DNA of 64,000 bases from Hirudo medicinalis. Its lineage: Eukaryota; Annelida; Clitellata; Hirudinida; Hirudinidae. Position numbers and translations under genes: made by a program. Positions 50,055 through 64,000 of the stretch are shown here, piece after piece. The stretch is taken from the NCBI GenBank assembly GCA_011800805.1, contig MPNW01000220.1, forward strand, positions 99,452 through 163,451. The letters are read 5' to 3'. The notes beneath the pieces were generated by a model that was not told the origin of the DNA, did not search any database, and saw only the letters and a program-made list of their open reading frames with translations. Position 1 is the first letter of the stretch; every line of letters starts with the position of its first letter.

Positions 50055-51027
50055 CAAACGTTTTCTGTAAATTATCTGTCTTATTTTGTCTTTGTTTGCA
50101 TTTTGATCTGAGCTCATTTCAAGGCATGATTTCATTTAGAACATATTCTGATACCTTGTAATGCATTTGAGTTGGATTTCCATGTTTCCATGTTGAGATA
50201 TATTTTACCATGCTGAAAACATGGATGTATTTTGTTAAAAGCCATGTAACATTCAAAATACAATCGGTAGTAAATGCTGGTCTTAAAGCTAGTCAAGGGA
50301 ATCGAAAGGATTGCTGAAAATACTTGTTAAAGCTAAGGGATAAAAGTTTCAAAACTTGTTTGCGAGTAGGTATCAGATATGATGAATATCAGTGGATAGA
50401 TTAATGTAGTAGTAAGTTTTACGCTTGTATGTGACTTAATGGAAAGGTTAAAAGACCCCAATGGATGCCGCAGAACTGGTCTTGTGAAAGATGCATTAAA
50501 GTCTTCCAGTCGGTTGGTTTTAGTAAATTGGAAGCTGTGAATATACTTGTTGTTTGGCAATATGAAGGATGCTAATAATAACTTGGTAAAGATTCATTTA
50601 AATTAAGAGACTACTAAGATTTCGAAAAAAATGCCGACATTATTTCACTTGTTGACCTATGAACTGGTTGGTAAAGGCAAAGGATGAGCGAAAGTGATCA
50701 ATATGTAACAATGAATGAGGTGGTAGAAGTAAGGAGGGTTAGCTGTCACGACTGTACAATGGCGAAGGCGATTTTGGTGGGTACCCAGTGGAGCTTTAGA
50801 CTAGCGGAGGCTTGGGTTGCTGAGAAAGAGCCTTGCAATATAGTTTTGGGTGGGTAGAAGAAATGGAGGTAACAGATGAACCGTAAGGAGGAGTGTTGCA
50901 ATAATCCAAACGAAAAAGAACTAAGCATGAAAGATAGAAAGTCATATCGAGAGGAGTGGACAGTTATGTATTTCAGAGCTGGAGAGAACGGAGTAGAGGC
51001 TCATGTCACTCGCATACTACTACTACT
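50055..51027. other. 3' flank of the Kir gene
   Basis: Probably the Kir 3' UTR at first, then non-coding sequence running into the LINE fragment at 51028. No gene is recognised. Confidence 0.4.
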
Positions 51028-51312
51028 ACCAATAATAATAATAATAGTTCATTTATATGGCACCCCATGCATAGCGTCAGAGGCGCCTTGGTTCTTGGTT
51101 TAACGCTATCCTGAAGAGATGGGTCTTCAACTGACGCTTGAAGAGTTCAAGAGTGGGTTGAGGGGGTATGGTGGAAGATCGTTCCAGACGGCAGAGCAGG
51201 CGCGGCATATGTGAAGCCTTGATTGACGATGGATGATCTATAATGATGATCGATGGATGGTGCTGTTTAAAGCTGAGGTGAGAGTCAAAGGTGATGCCGA
51301 TGAGTTTTAGGG
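51028..51312 (-). mobile_element. LINE 3' end, CR1/Rex1-like (C-terminus of reverse transcriptase ORF)
   Basis: On the minus strand the sequence gives KLIGITFDSHLSFKQHH, then after frame changes CSAVWNDLPPYPLNPLL and TLELFKRQLKTHLFRIAL. This is the familiar carboxyl end of CR1/Rex-type reverse transcriptase proteins (..VWNSLP..F+..LKTHLF). A short 3' UTR with gccatataaatgaac and an (ATT)n tail at 51048-51030 closes the element. It is 5'-truncated and frameshifted, so inactive. Confidence 0.7.
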
Positions 51313-52971
51313 TAGTATTATTAATATTACTAATTTAGGTACTAGTATTAATAGTTTGCTTTCGATTGACTTGATTTATCTAAATCTAACATCTGAATAA
51401 GATTCCTACTCAGACCACTAAACAATTTTAAATTAGATAAACTTCAAATTGCATTTTTGTAACATTACCATCTGAATTCCGATTGGGGGTCGACACGCAC
51501 CTAGGAGGTTAGGAGGTCAAGATGCCAAAGTCATCTTAGTTATGCGACGGACTTTAATCAAATAAATAAACATACAAGGAGGTCAGAAAATTGTGAAATT
51601 GATTTTTGTTTCTCAGCATTCGTGCCTTTTAGATCTTTTTAAATATGTCAAAATATATTATTGAAAATGCAATTCAAAATAAAATTGTATAATGGGACAA
51701 TTAATTAAAAATGGATTTACTAACTTTAATTAAGAAAATACTAAATTGGCGCCTCGGTTTCCAGCAAAAATTACTCTCACGCTTTTAGAGTCTTCGTGTT
51801 ATGTAAAGGACAAAGTTTTTTGATAATTTTCACAAAAATGTCCTGAAGTAAATTGTTTCGGAGAATAGTTCGCGAGTGAAAACATTAGGTTTGTTAGATT
51901 TTATCAAATTTAGTGTCTTAATTTTGGCCGTCAATTGTTCTTAGCCTGTAACTGTACAACTACGCGCTAAAACTGTTATTGAACAACGAAGACGTTTGTG
52001 GTGACTTAAACTTCTTTGTTTAATGTATCACAAATTAAGTCTTTTGTGGACGCCATATATTAATTATATTTATAAATTATTTCATCCTTTTCTGTGTTCT
52101 TGACTTTCAAATAAAAAACAGTTGTGATTTTTGATTGTTTGAAATACCTAGAGATTTCTTGTTGGATATTTTATTAAGAGGCTGAGTGAAGCATATACGA
52201 TTTATTATCAATTCAAAGGTAAGTACCTTATTCCATGTGTGAAACAAGTATGAAATTTTTGTTTTAAACTTGTAAAGATCTTGTAATGCTGCTGTGAATA
52301 GAATTGACTTTCAAATTGTTGATTATAATTGAATTTTTTTAGTACACATGACAAAACCCACCTTATTTTGATAAAGTCCTTTCTTTTTGTATTGTAATGA
52401 TTGTGCTTCACAACTCCAGCAAGGATGTCATCTTATTTTTTGTATTATTTCTTATTTGTGAATATTTCTTGCATTACTTTAAAGAAATATGAGAAAGAGT
52501 GCAAGGCAATGCCATTTTTAATGACTGAGAATGCCAAAAAGTATAATTTTCACAATTTTGTTATGCCCAGCATGTATGGACTTTTGTTGCTGGTTAATGC
52601 TGAAATATATAAGTTGTAAGGATAAATTGGTGATAATTTGTTCAAAATTGAAATATTTGTGATAATAACAGTGGTCATCCGGTTGTATGGAGCGTTGATT
52701 AACAACATTGAGGCAGCGTTCGAAACGTCTGGAGAAAGTCTTCCCAATATGTGATCGTCACTCTGCTGTAATATTCTATGGGTTATTTTTATTGTAACGG
52801 TCAGTGCACTCAACTTCACCTTTAAACCATTTTTAGTCATGCCAAATATTTAGGCTGATGAATGATTGATTAAACTATAGTCACTACTTTGGTTGTTTGT
52901 TCTTCCTTCTTTGTCAGTCCGTATTCAATCTAAGCAGCTACTCCTCTTGCTGATGCTCCATTGCTGTCCAA
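51313..52971. other. Non-coding
   Basis: AT-rich sequence without recognisable exons. Small frames at 52401-52619 and 52550-52840 show no family signature. Confidence 0.4.
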
Positions 52972-53154
52972 GTGATGGGCAAAAGCCAACTCACTGACAA
53001 TGACCTTTGGTACTCCATCCCTACCCTTACTCCTAACCCTGCTCTACCCTACCCTACCCATACCCGTAACCCTAAAGTTACCTCATGACCCTGGGAATAC
53101 ATGTAAAACTGACAAAATTTGCTGCGTTTGAGTTAGCTTTTGCCCGTCACTTCT
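52972..53154. mobile_element. MITE with telomere-like core, copy B
   Basis: Left end aagtgatgggcaaaagccaa followed by ctca; right end tgagttagcttttgcccgtc followed by actt. These form inverted repeats of about 24 bp with few mismatches. The core is rich in CCCTAA/CCCTAC words (52998-53075). It matches the reverse complement of copy A at 44668-44815. It has no coding capacity. Confidence 0.7.
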
Positions 53155-54109
53155 CCAGATTCTGTTGCTTCAGGTGACTGTGATAAATGTGGTCGAAAAT
53201 GTTGTTGGAACTATTCATTCTTCCATGGAAGACAACTAGTCTTTACAACTCGTGATGTCCTAGTAGGGTTTGGAATATTTATCCGGTCACTTTTGTTTGT
53301 GACTAGTTTGGCATTAGGACGAATAAATTTAACATAAGCGTTGGTAATTATACAAACTATCATAATGGATTTATATTAATTTTGATAACAATAATACTAA
53401 CAATAGTGATAAGATTACGAGGTTTGCATGTATTGACGTGAATGCATCTGCCGATCGTCTCATTAAGGTCGTCTTGTTCCAATTACGTAGTTTTCTTAAT
53501 AACAACTGACTTTGGAATATTTTTGGATTTTTTATTTGGCAAATTGTTTGCCTCTAATATTGCATAATTCCTGGTTAATTTCCATGCAATTACTTTGATG
53601 CTGCTCTTGGTTTCGCTAATGCTCTCTCTAGGGTTGTTATAATGAGTTTATGTCTGAAAATCTTGCATCATCAACAATGTAGTCAATAGAAGTTTTGATT
53701 ATACTCTACACCAATGCCTGCTACTAAGATATTTATAAAATGTCTTCCTTGTTATTGTTGATCTTGAGAGTGGCCAGTTCAGCTTCAGCATGACTAAGGG
53801 TTATTCTTTGAAATTCTTGTTTTATATAAAGCAGGCATCAACATGTTTTCTCATGAGGTGTTTGTGCTTTTTGCTTCATCGAATGCCTTTCATGGTAGAC
53901 AAAAGGCTCGCCTGTCGAAACCCGACGTCGAACGATTCTGCAAGCCTCCTTGGCAAGTTTATTATGGGTTCTGAGAAGCAAAATGCAGGATATTTAGAAC
54001 AGGATTAGGCAGAATCTCGCAACCATAACAAACAACATTGCTAATGTTAATATTAATTGTAATTGTTGTACTTTTAATGATAAGAATGATAATAAGAATG
54101 ACATTATAC
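53155..54109. other. Non-coding
   Basis: No recognisable feature. A 65-codon frame spanning the MITE end (53140-53337) has no family resemblance that I can see. Confidence 0.4.
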
Positions 54110-54146
54110 TGATGATGATGATGATGATGATGATGACGATGACGAC

Positions 54147-54189
<43 letters not shown>

Positions 54190-54190
54190 G
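54110..54190. repeat. (GAT)n(AAT)n microsatellite
   Basis: Trinucleotide run directly abutting the 5' side of the LINE fragment that follows. Confidence 0.9.
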
Positions 54191-54425
54191 TGTGGATTGT
54201 GAAAACCAAGGTCGTGCCAGTAAGTCGCAGGAGCATGTTGAGAAAAGACTTCATGGAAGGAGTGGAGTTGACACCAGGATGTCCTAAGGTTTTGGAGATT
54301 CAAAAAATCTCCTTGCTGGGCACTACCCACATTTTACAGAAAGTGCTTCGATGAATCACTAAGAGTACTGGCAGTGCTCCGGATTCATCATTCGCCAGCC
54401 GGAAAGCCGAGAGGAATAATTTGAC
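54191..54425 (+). mobile_element. 3' fragment of the R2/NeSL-like LINE (second copy)
   Basis: About 230 bases closely resemble the last 230 bases of the element at 14370-17722. Both have ggagtggagttgacaccagg, then gggcactacccacattttac, and an end like ggaaagccgagaggaataat. The encoded ends read GVELTPG.PK and [14 protein letters not shown] in both. It is a 5'-truncated insertion, typical of target-primed reverse transcription. Confidence 0.85.
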
Positions 54426-55249
54426 AATTCCATAGTAATAATAATAATAGTATTAGTAGTGGTAACAATGATGATGATATTGGATTGTAACTGCAATAAT
54501 CATGTTAATGAATACTTATAATAGTTGTGTTAATTATTAATAATTAATCACAATTATAACAATTATATTACTTACAGAAATTTGATTAATTATAATTATT
54601 TAATAACATTAATTAACATTTACATAATAATTCTAACAGTTTATCCTTGCATATCAAGGTTATCTGCTGTTGACTCAATCAATGATAGTAGAATTGAAAG
54701 TGATGATAACAGTTGGTCGTAATGATTTTTTTAGAATCGGTCACCTGCAGCTCTACAACACTTGCCTCGTGCTGTGTTTTTATTCAACTCCTTTAGGAAC
54801 AGCACTCTTCATTCAGCCATTAGTTCGAAACCGTCGGGTCGAATCCTTCCCGTCGGACCCCGTGGGCGTCGAACTCGGACCCCGTGGGTGTTGAACTCGG
54901 TCCGGTCCTTAAATTATTTTCGCTTTAGTGATTAAATGCCTGCAATTAAGGCTGCTTGATTTAATTGCTCGGAAAATTAGTCGCGGGCTATTCTCATCCT
55001 CGAGTTAAATGCTGGCTCGAGGTTGCTGGGTTCAAATCCATCTGTTGTTTATTAACATAACTGGATGATTAGGAATGGGTTCCTGGATGGTTAGGAATGG
55101 GTTTGAGTCCTGCCACTCACTGAATTTATGTATTTACCAGGCTGGAAGTTGAAGGAGTTAGTGGTGTTTTCTTTTCAAAGAGATAATGTGAATTATTTTT
55201 AGTACCATCTCATATTAATTCTTAAATCGATTGCATCGTCTTGTCTTGC
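54426..55249. other. Non-coding with short repeats
   Basis: Includes a 22-23-bp tandem pair, gaccccgtgggcgtcgaactc and its variant, at 54857-54900. Two B-box-like words, gttcgaaaccgtcgg (54823) and gggttcaaatccatc (55028), are possible SINE remnants. No gene is seen. Confidence 0.4.
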
Positions 55250-55386
55250 TTTTGTATTTAGGCGATCTTTTAAGTGTCTCGGGCATCCGAACGGTGCAGG
55301 GTGCAGGCTGGGATTCGAATGCGAAGCCGTCCGCTATCCCCGCATGTCGGAACAAAACCCGTCGAGCTAACCTGCAAGCAGCTTGT
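55250..55386 (-). mobile_element. tRNA-derived SINE, reverse orientation
   Basis: Minus strand: ttgcaggttagctcgacggg (A box), then gcattcgaatcccagcctgc (B box), acc, and a tail ending near aagatcgcctaaata. The terminal stem tgcagg/cctgca replaces tgcaag/cttgca of the copy at 22362. That is a paired change keeping the stem. Confidence 0.7.
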
Positions 55387-58300
55387 ATGTCAACCTATGT
55401 ATATTGATTACAATCTCTTGTTCTACATTGACCAACATTGAGTTCTGGTGACATTGTATGGATCCAAACAATGTTCAGTATTTAACAGTTTCTCTCATTC
55501 ATAGGTCTTGTGCCAGGCTGTGTATTCGTAAGTCAGCTTGCTACTCCGTACCAGTTTAGTGCTGCATTTAATCCTTAAATCTCAGGTCGAATTATGTCTT
55601 TGTCTCAACACTCATTGTGTTTTGTCCGTGCCGTCATTGGTGGCCGTGTCGTGATGTCGTAAGCTTCGTCATCATCTTCCTCCACTACATATTCTTGTTG
55701 CTCTTGAGATGCAGTTTCCATGACAACGTTATCAAAAGTTTCCACAATCAAGCACTCCATGCAGGCTCTCATAATGACTATTCTGAGAATGAGAATGAGA
55801 ATTCTTCTTCTGTTCTGAGAATATTGAATCAATTATTTTTATGAAAATAATGATTTTTTTTTCAATTTTGGAAAGAAATAGCAACAATGGTTTTTTGCTG
55901 TTACTTGAGCTGTTGCCTGTTTGTTCATCATGTGCAGTCTTCTTCTTGTGAATTGCTCTATTAGCACCAATTTCTCATTGGCCTTTGCATTAAATTTATT
56001 CGATGGATGTCTTGAATGGTGAGTGCCAGCTGTGAGTCAGTGATTGAAAGAAAAGCAATTTTTATGTTTTTTTTTTAAATTGTTGACACACTATTAGAAA
56101 TGGCTCCAATCCAAAGTCTAGAGATAAGTTAAATATCCTGAGCAGCAATCTTAAGTGTTAAGTGTTAAGTGTTGAGGCTCAGTGGATTGGTGGCTTCCTN
56201 TTTTAAATTGTTGACACACTATTAGAAATGGCTCCAATCCAAAGTCTAGAGATAAGTTAAATATCCTGAGCAGCAATCTTAAGTGTTAAGTGTTAAGTGT
56301 TGAGGCTCAGTGGATTGGTGGCTTCCTGAGATTTGAAAACATATTGAATTTGATAGATTTGATGTAGATATCTTGTCTTTGGTTGGTCTCCTATGTTGTT
56401 TAGGGATGGGGGTGATGAATTAGAATTTAGATGGTAGTTCTCATCCAAGTGAGTGGTGTTCATGAAGTGGAGAGAGTGGACCAGTTGAACTGAAATAAAT
56501 TGGAAGGCCATTTTATATCTATCAAATGAGGCATTTTCTTGAAGCTCTCGAACAAGATTGCTTGGATTTAAAGGTTTAACCAATACCTTCATTGGCATTA
56601 ACAGAATCAGCCTCGATTTGTACTTTAGATATCTAACAATTAATATTATTTGCTTTGTTTGAGTTAATGTGTTGTTGCTAGATTACCTAACCATCTCAGA
56701 TGACGACGATGACGACGACGACGACGACGATGATTATGGTGATTGTGATTGTGACGAAATTGTTAGTTGGCATGAAATTCTTTGCCCATCTAGAACACTC
56801 AAGAGTAATTCTCATGAATGTAAGTCAATCATTCAGATTCATCATTAGTTGCCTGCCTATTGTGGAGGTTGTAATGATTGATGACGACGACGACGACGAC
56901 GATGATGATGGTGGTGGTTATAATGATGACGACGACTAGGGAAGGATAACAGGCGATGGTTATGATTCCAGGTTGCACTTAGGTTAGGCTGGCACAGGTC
57001 CATGCGATTACAGAGGCTGCCTCTTTCCCATTCATAAACATCCTCAAATTCTTCCTCCTCGTCTAGACCTTCTAATTGTTATGAGTTTGTACTGCCTTGG
57101 TTCAAGTCCTGGCTCTGTCTAGATATTGACATGGGGTTGATTCATGCGATTAGTGTATAGTTTACATTGCATGCACAATAATGTAGCATTTCATTTAACT
57201 TGCTCTGAGCGTGAATGATGACAGTTTCATCGATTCTGATGCTCTGATTTTAATTAATAGCGTTGATTGGGGTCGAGCGTCGTGACCCTCTGTTGTCAAC
57301 CGATCACGAGTGTTTAAGTACTAAATATGCGATGTCATGATAAGTCTTTGGGTGAATCCTTACGCAGAGGTAGTCATCATCATCATCACCAATGTGAGGT
57401 TATGGCACTTACTACATGAGTGCAGACTCTCGAGCAGACCTGTGCTATCATGCATTGTCGTCTATTCGTTGTCTAAAAATAGCATCCAATGAGAAATTAG
57501 GTCTCATGAATATCAGTTAGACGCTCTGTTTACCGTCGTCGATCGAGTTTCTACTGGCTATCACTTGACCTAATTCTTTATCGCGCCAACGTTTCTTTGT
57601 CTTCGACCTGGAGATTATTTTATTGTCATCATCATCACCATCACATCAGCATCATCATCGTCATCGTCATCGCCGTCATCGCCAGTGAGATAACGAAAGT
57701 AATAAACTTAGATAATGAACGTAATGAGTGTGACCCATTAGTGCTCATGATGAAACATTACACCTAATTATAACATTAAATTCGGTGATTTATTGCAATT
57801 CTTGTTTATTTCTACGCACAACGATTAATTTATTTCTGCCAACCAGTCGATTCATTCGTTTTCGACCATGAACTGTCGATGGGTGCGCGACTAATTCCTA
57901 ACTTGAACACAGCTCTTTGGCGTGAACTTCGTGAGCGTGATCAATGGTCACAATTCTTCAGTTGTTAATTACATTGATGCATCCTTTACATTAATGCACT
58001 CTTTACAGCCTGAGGTCAAAGAATCAACTTATAACGACGACATCGACGACTACAACTCCATCGAACAGCAACAACAGCCACCGACAACTGAACGGCATTG
58101 ATAAAAGTAATATCATTGATTTTGTACATGATGGTTTTGCATTTGAGCACTCTATGCATGCGCAGTGTGTATTGTAAGGATTTCTGTTCAAATGACTTCT
58201 CACTGGTGTTATCTTAGCAGGAAACAAACCACATCCAATGAATTCTTAATGCATGGAAATGAATGTACTGAATGTACTTGTGATTTGAATGTTTGTTTAA

Positions 58301-58517
58301 AATTGTTGATGTACTTGGAATTGACCTTTGTCTACTTTTTGTGCACAAGTTTGGGCACAACATACTTCTGAAGGAAAAAACCCAATTACCTAGATTTTAT
58401 TGAATATTAAGAGAGTGCTATTTTGACTGATAAAGTGATGATGTGATATTATAAAAAGATATGCTTCTAGGCCTTGAATTAAGAGATGTATTATACACAT
58501 ACCTGGTATGTGGTGTG
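55387..58517. other. Region upstream of the RNF38/44-like gene
   Basis: May hold the promoter and unseen 5' exons of the RNF38/44-like gene. Contains GAC/GAT runs at 56701-56736 and 56878-56937 and an ATC run at 57630-57688. The duplicated block at 56073-56327 is listed separately. No coding exon was recognised here. Confidence 0.4.
56073..56327. repeat. 127-bp exact duplication around a single N (assembly artefact)
   Basis: Bases 56073-56199 and 56201-56327 are identical, separated by one N. The overlap length equals that at the 25.1 kb gap, pointing to unmerged contig ends sharing a fixed k-mer length. Confidence 0.95.
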
Positions 58518-58697
58518 TTATACTATAATACAAGTTATATTATAACACAAGTTATATACAAGTTATACTATAACACAAGTCATATACAAGTTATACTATA
58601 ACACATGTCATATATAAGTTATAATATAACACAAGTCATGTATAAGTTATACTATAGCACAAGTCATATACAAGTTATACTGCAACACAAGTTGTAA
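58518..58697. repeat. 28-bp tandem repeat, about six copies
   Basis: Units like acaagttatactataacaca followed by agtcatat recur, with small changes and length variants. The array lies about 115 bp before the first recognised coding exon of the RNF38/44-like gene. Confidence 0.85.
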
Positions 58698-58811
58698 GAG
58701 TTATGGTATTGTGAGAATCGGATTATTATTTGGCCGTAGATAAACTGGACTAGAAACATCTCATTTGAAACTGGGACGTCGACAATCGACGTTAATGTCT
58801 CCAAGGCAGCC

Positions 58812-62797
<3,986 letters not shown>

Positions 62798-64000
62798 TGA
62801 CGAAGACCGACGAAGGAGAAGTAGGATCGCAGAAGATCGGGAGATTGTGATTTGGTTCATCTTTTTCAAATCTCTGATTTGCATCTTCAATATATTGCAG
62901 TAGTGGAGTGGAGTTTTTGGTGTTACGTTATTTCTACAAGCCCGTCCCTATTAATGTTTGTTTACTTTTTGTATAAATGGTAGCTGCGTTCTTATGCAAT
63001 CAATCTATCAATTTGTCGTTGTCATCTTTGTTGTCGACGTGCAAGATTCAAAGTCAGTGCCACCAGAAGTAAGCTCTAAAAAGCGTGTGTCCATCTATAT
63101 ATATATCCCATATCTATATATTCGCAAATATCCCAACTATCTATATAAACTTATATTGGACTGCTTAAATTAATAATTTCTCTCGAATTGATTCAGATCA
63201 ATCATCGCTGTGTTTTTCTCTGATTACTGAGGATGCATTTCTTAAAACCTTTGTCATTGTTGTTGATGTTGTTCATCCTCTTCATTCTTCATCGTCCTTG
63301 TAGAAGCTGCTCTGGTGGTGCTGCTTAAGTCTTTTGGGCTCCATTTTTAAGGTTCGATCTTCGGACGATTCCGGTCGTTCGTCGTCGTCGTTGCATCTCG
63401 TTTCGTCGTTGTTTGTAGTGATCGAGGTGGTCGTGTGGTCGACAAGTTTTTTGCCCTCAGCTTCTAGTGTGAGTTTTCGACTTAACCCTTTACATTTACA
63501 TTGACGTTGCAGTGAAAGTTTTGTTAAAGAAGTTCGTTTTTAGTTTTGTTCGGAGGCTTCGCTTTTCTCGACAGTTTGTTTTGATGGTTAGTCTTGTTCG
63601 GTTAGTTAGTTACGATCGTCCGAATTGTGTCCGTTCTGGATTCTTTGCTCTCTTCTGTCCGCGTCGGTCGAGGCATTTCGTGCAGCTTTTTATCTTCCGT
63701 TTTCCCACTTAAGTCTCGAACGTCGCCTGTGTTATTATAACTCGGCTTATTAATCGGTTTAAAATCTAACACTTCGAAGATTGCCGTGCTTTGAAATCAC
63801 CGACCTGAACAGCTTTCCATTTCAAAGTCGTTTGTCGACTCGTAATTTGAATTTGAATCCTGATTTTAGTCCTCGACCGTCGAGCGGCGGTCACCATTTT
63901 AAGATCGTTTCTTCTTTTAGGCAGGTCAATCAAGCTCTCCTATTGGGGGATTTTAGAACTAAGCTTGTCTTGCCCATCCAATCATGTCAGTCAAACGTTG
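62798..64000. other. 3' flank of the RNF38/44-like gene
   Basis: Likely 3' UTR at first. A (TATA)n patch lies at 63096-63130. Beyond 63300 the sequence is richer in CG and GTCG words (63370-63420, 63660-63720) than the rest of the window, but no exon is recognised. Confidence 0.4.

Noticed and set aside
53140..53337. 65-codon frame with CDKCGRKCC motif
   Set aside because: It starts inside the MITE inverted repeat and shows no conserved zinc-finger spacing; probably chance.

Overview
The window looks like part of an animal nuclear genome. It is AT-rich, full of ATC/GAT microsatellites, and its genes are split by short GT-AG introns. Gene content and protein similarity suggest an invertebrate, possibly a lophotrochozoan such as an annelid or mollusc; that placement is inference. 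There is no bacterial, phage or CRISPR content. Most short open frames in the window are microsatellite translations or shadows of exons.

Layout: (1) The left edge (1-394, minus) is the start of a BED zinc-finger protein of hAT-transposase type, followed by a decayed Tc1-like transposon (about 1990-2640). (2) A complete 19-exon extracellular heparan-sulfate 6-O-endosulfatase (SULF) lies on the minus strand, 20561 down to 4000. Its 9 kb intron 7 holds two decayed LINEs, one of APE-endonuclease type (10880-12540) and one of restriction-like-endonuclease type (14370-17722). (3) 20.6-29.2 kb is gene-poor: tetranucleotide repeats, one tRNA-derived SINE and an assembly gap. (4) A RING/UIM ubiquitin ligase of the RNF114/RNF166 family (31459 to 29266, minus) sits about 400 bp downstream of (5) a 30-exon FANCI gene (42136 to 31873, minus), a DNA crosslink repair clamp subunit. 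(6) 42.1-47.7 kb is non-coding and carries a SINE fragment and two MITEs, one of them a 90-bp hAT-type element with a target-site duplication. (7) A three-exon inward-rectifier K+ channel gene (47681-50054, plus). (8) 50.1-58.8 kb is repeats: a LINE 3' end, a second copy of the telomere-like MITE, a second copy of the REL-type LINE and a SINE. (9) An RNF38/RNF44-type RING-H2 ligase gene (58812-62797, plus), whose RING exon lacks one base.

Exon joins in all five genes were checked by hand for reading phase and splice sites, and the modelled lengths (SULF 863, FANCI 1484, RNF114/166-like 211, Kir 670 aa) resemble or moderately exceed those of the families. The genes are functionally unrelated neighbours: matrix sulfate editing, Fanconi anaemia repair, ubiquitination and K+ conductance. 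The assembly has clear artefacts. Two gaps are flanked by exact 127-bp suffix/prefix duplications and one by a 60-bp duplication, and the single-base loss in the RNF38/44 RING exon may belong with them.
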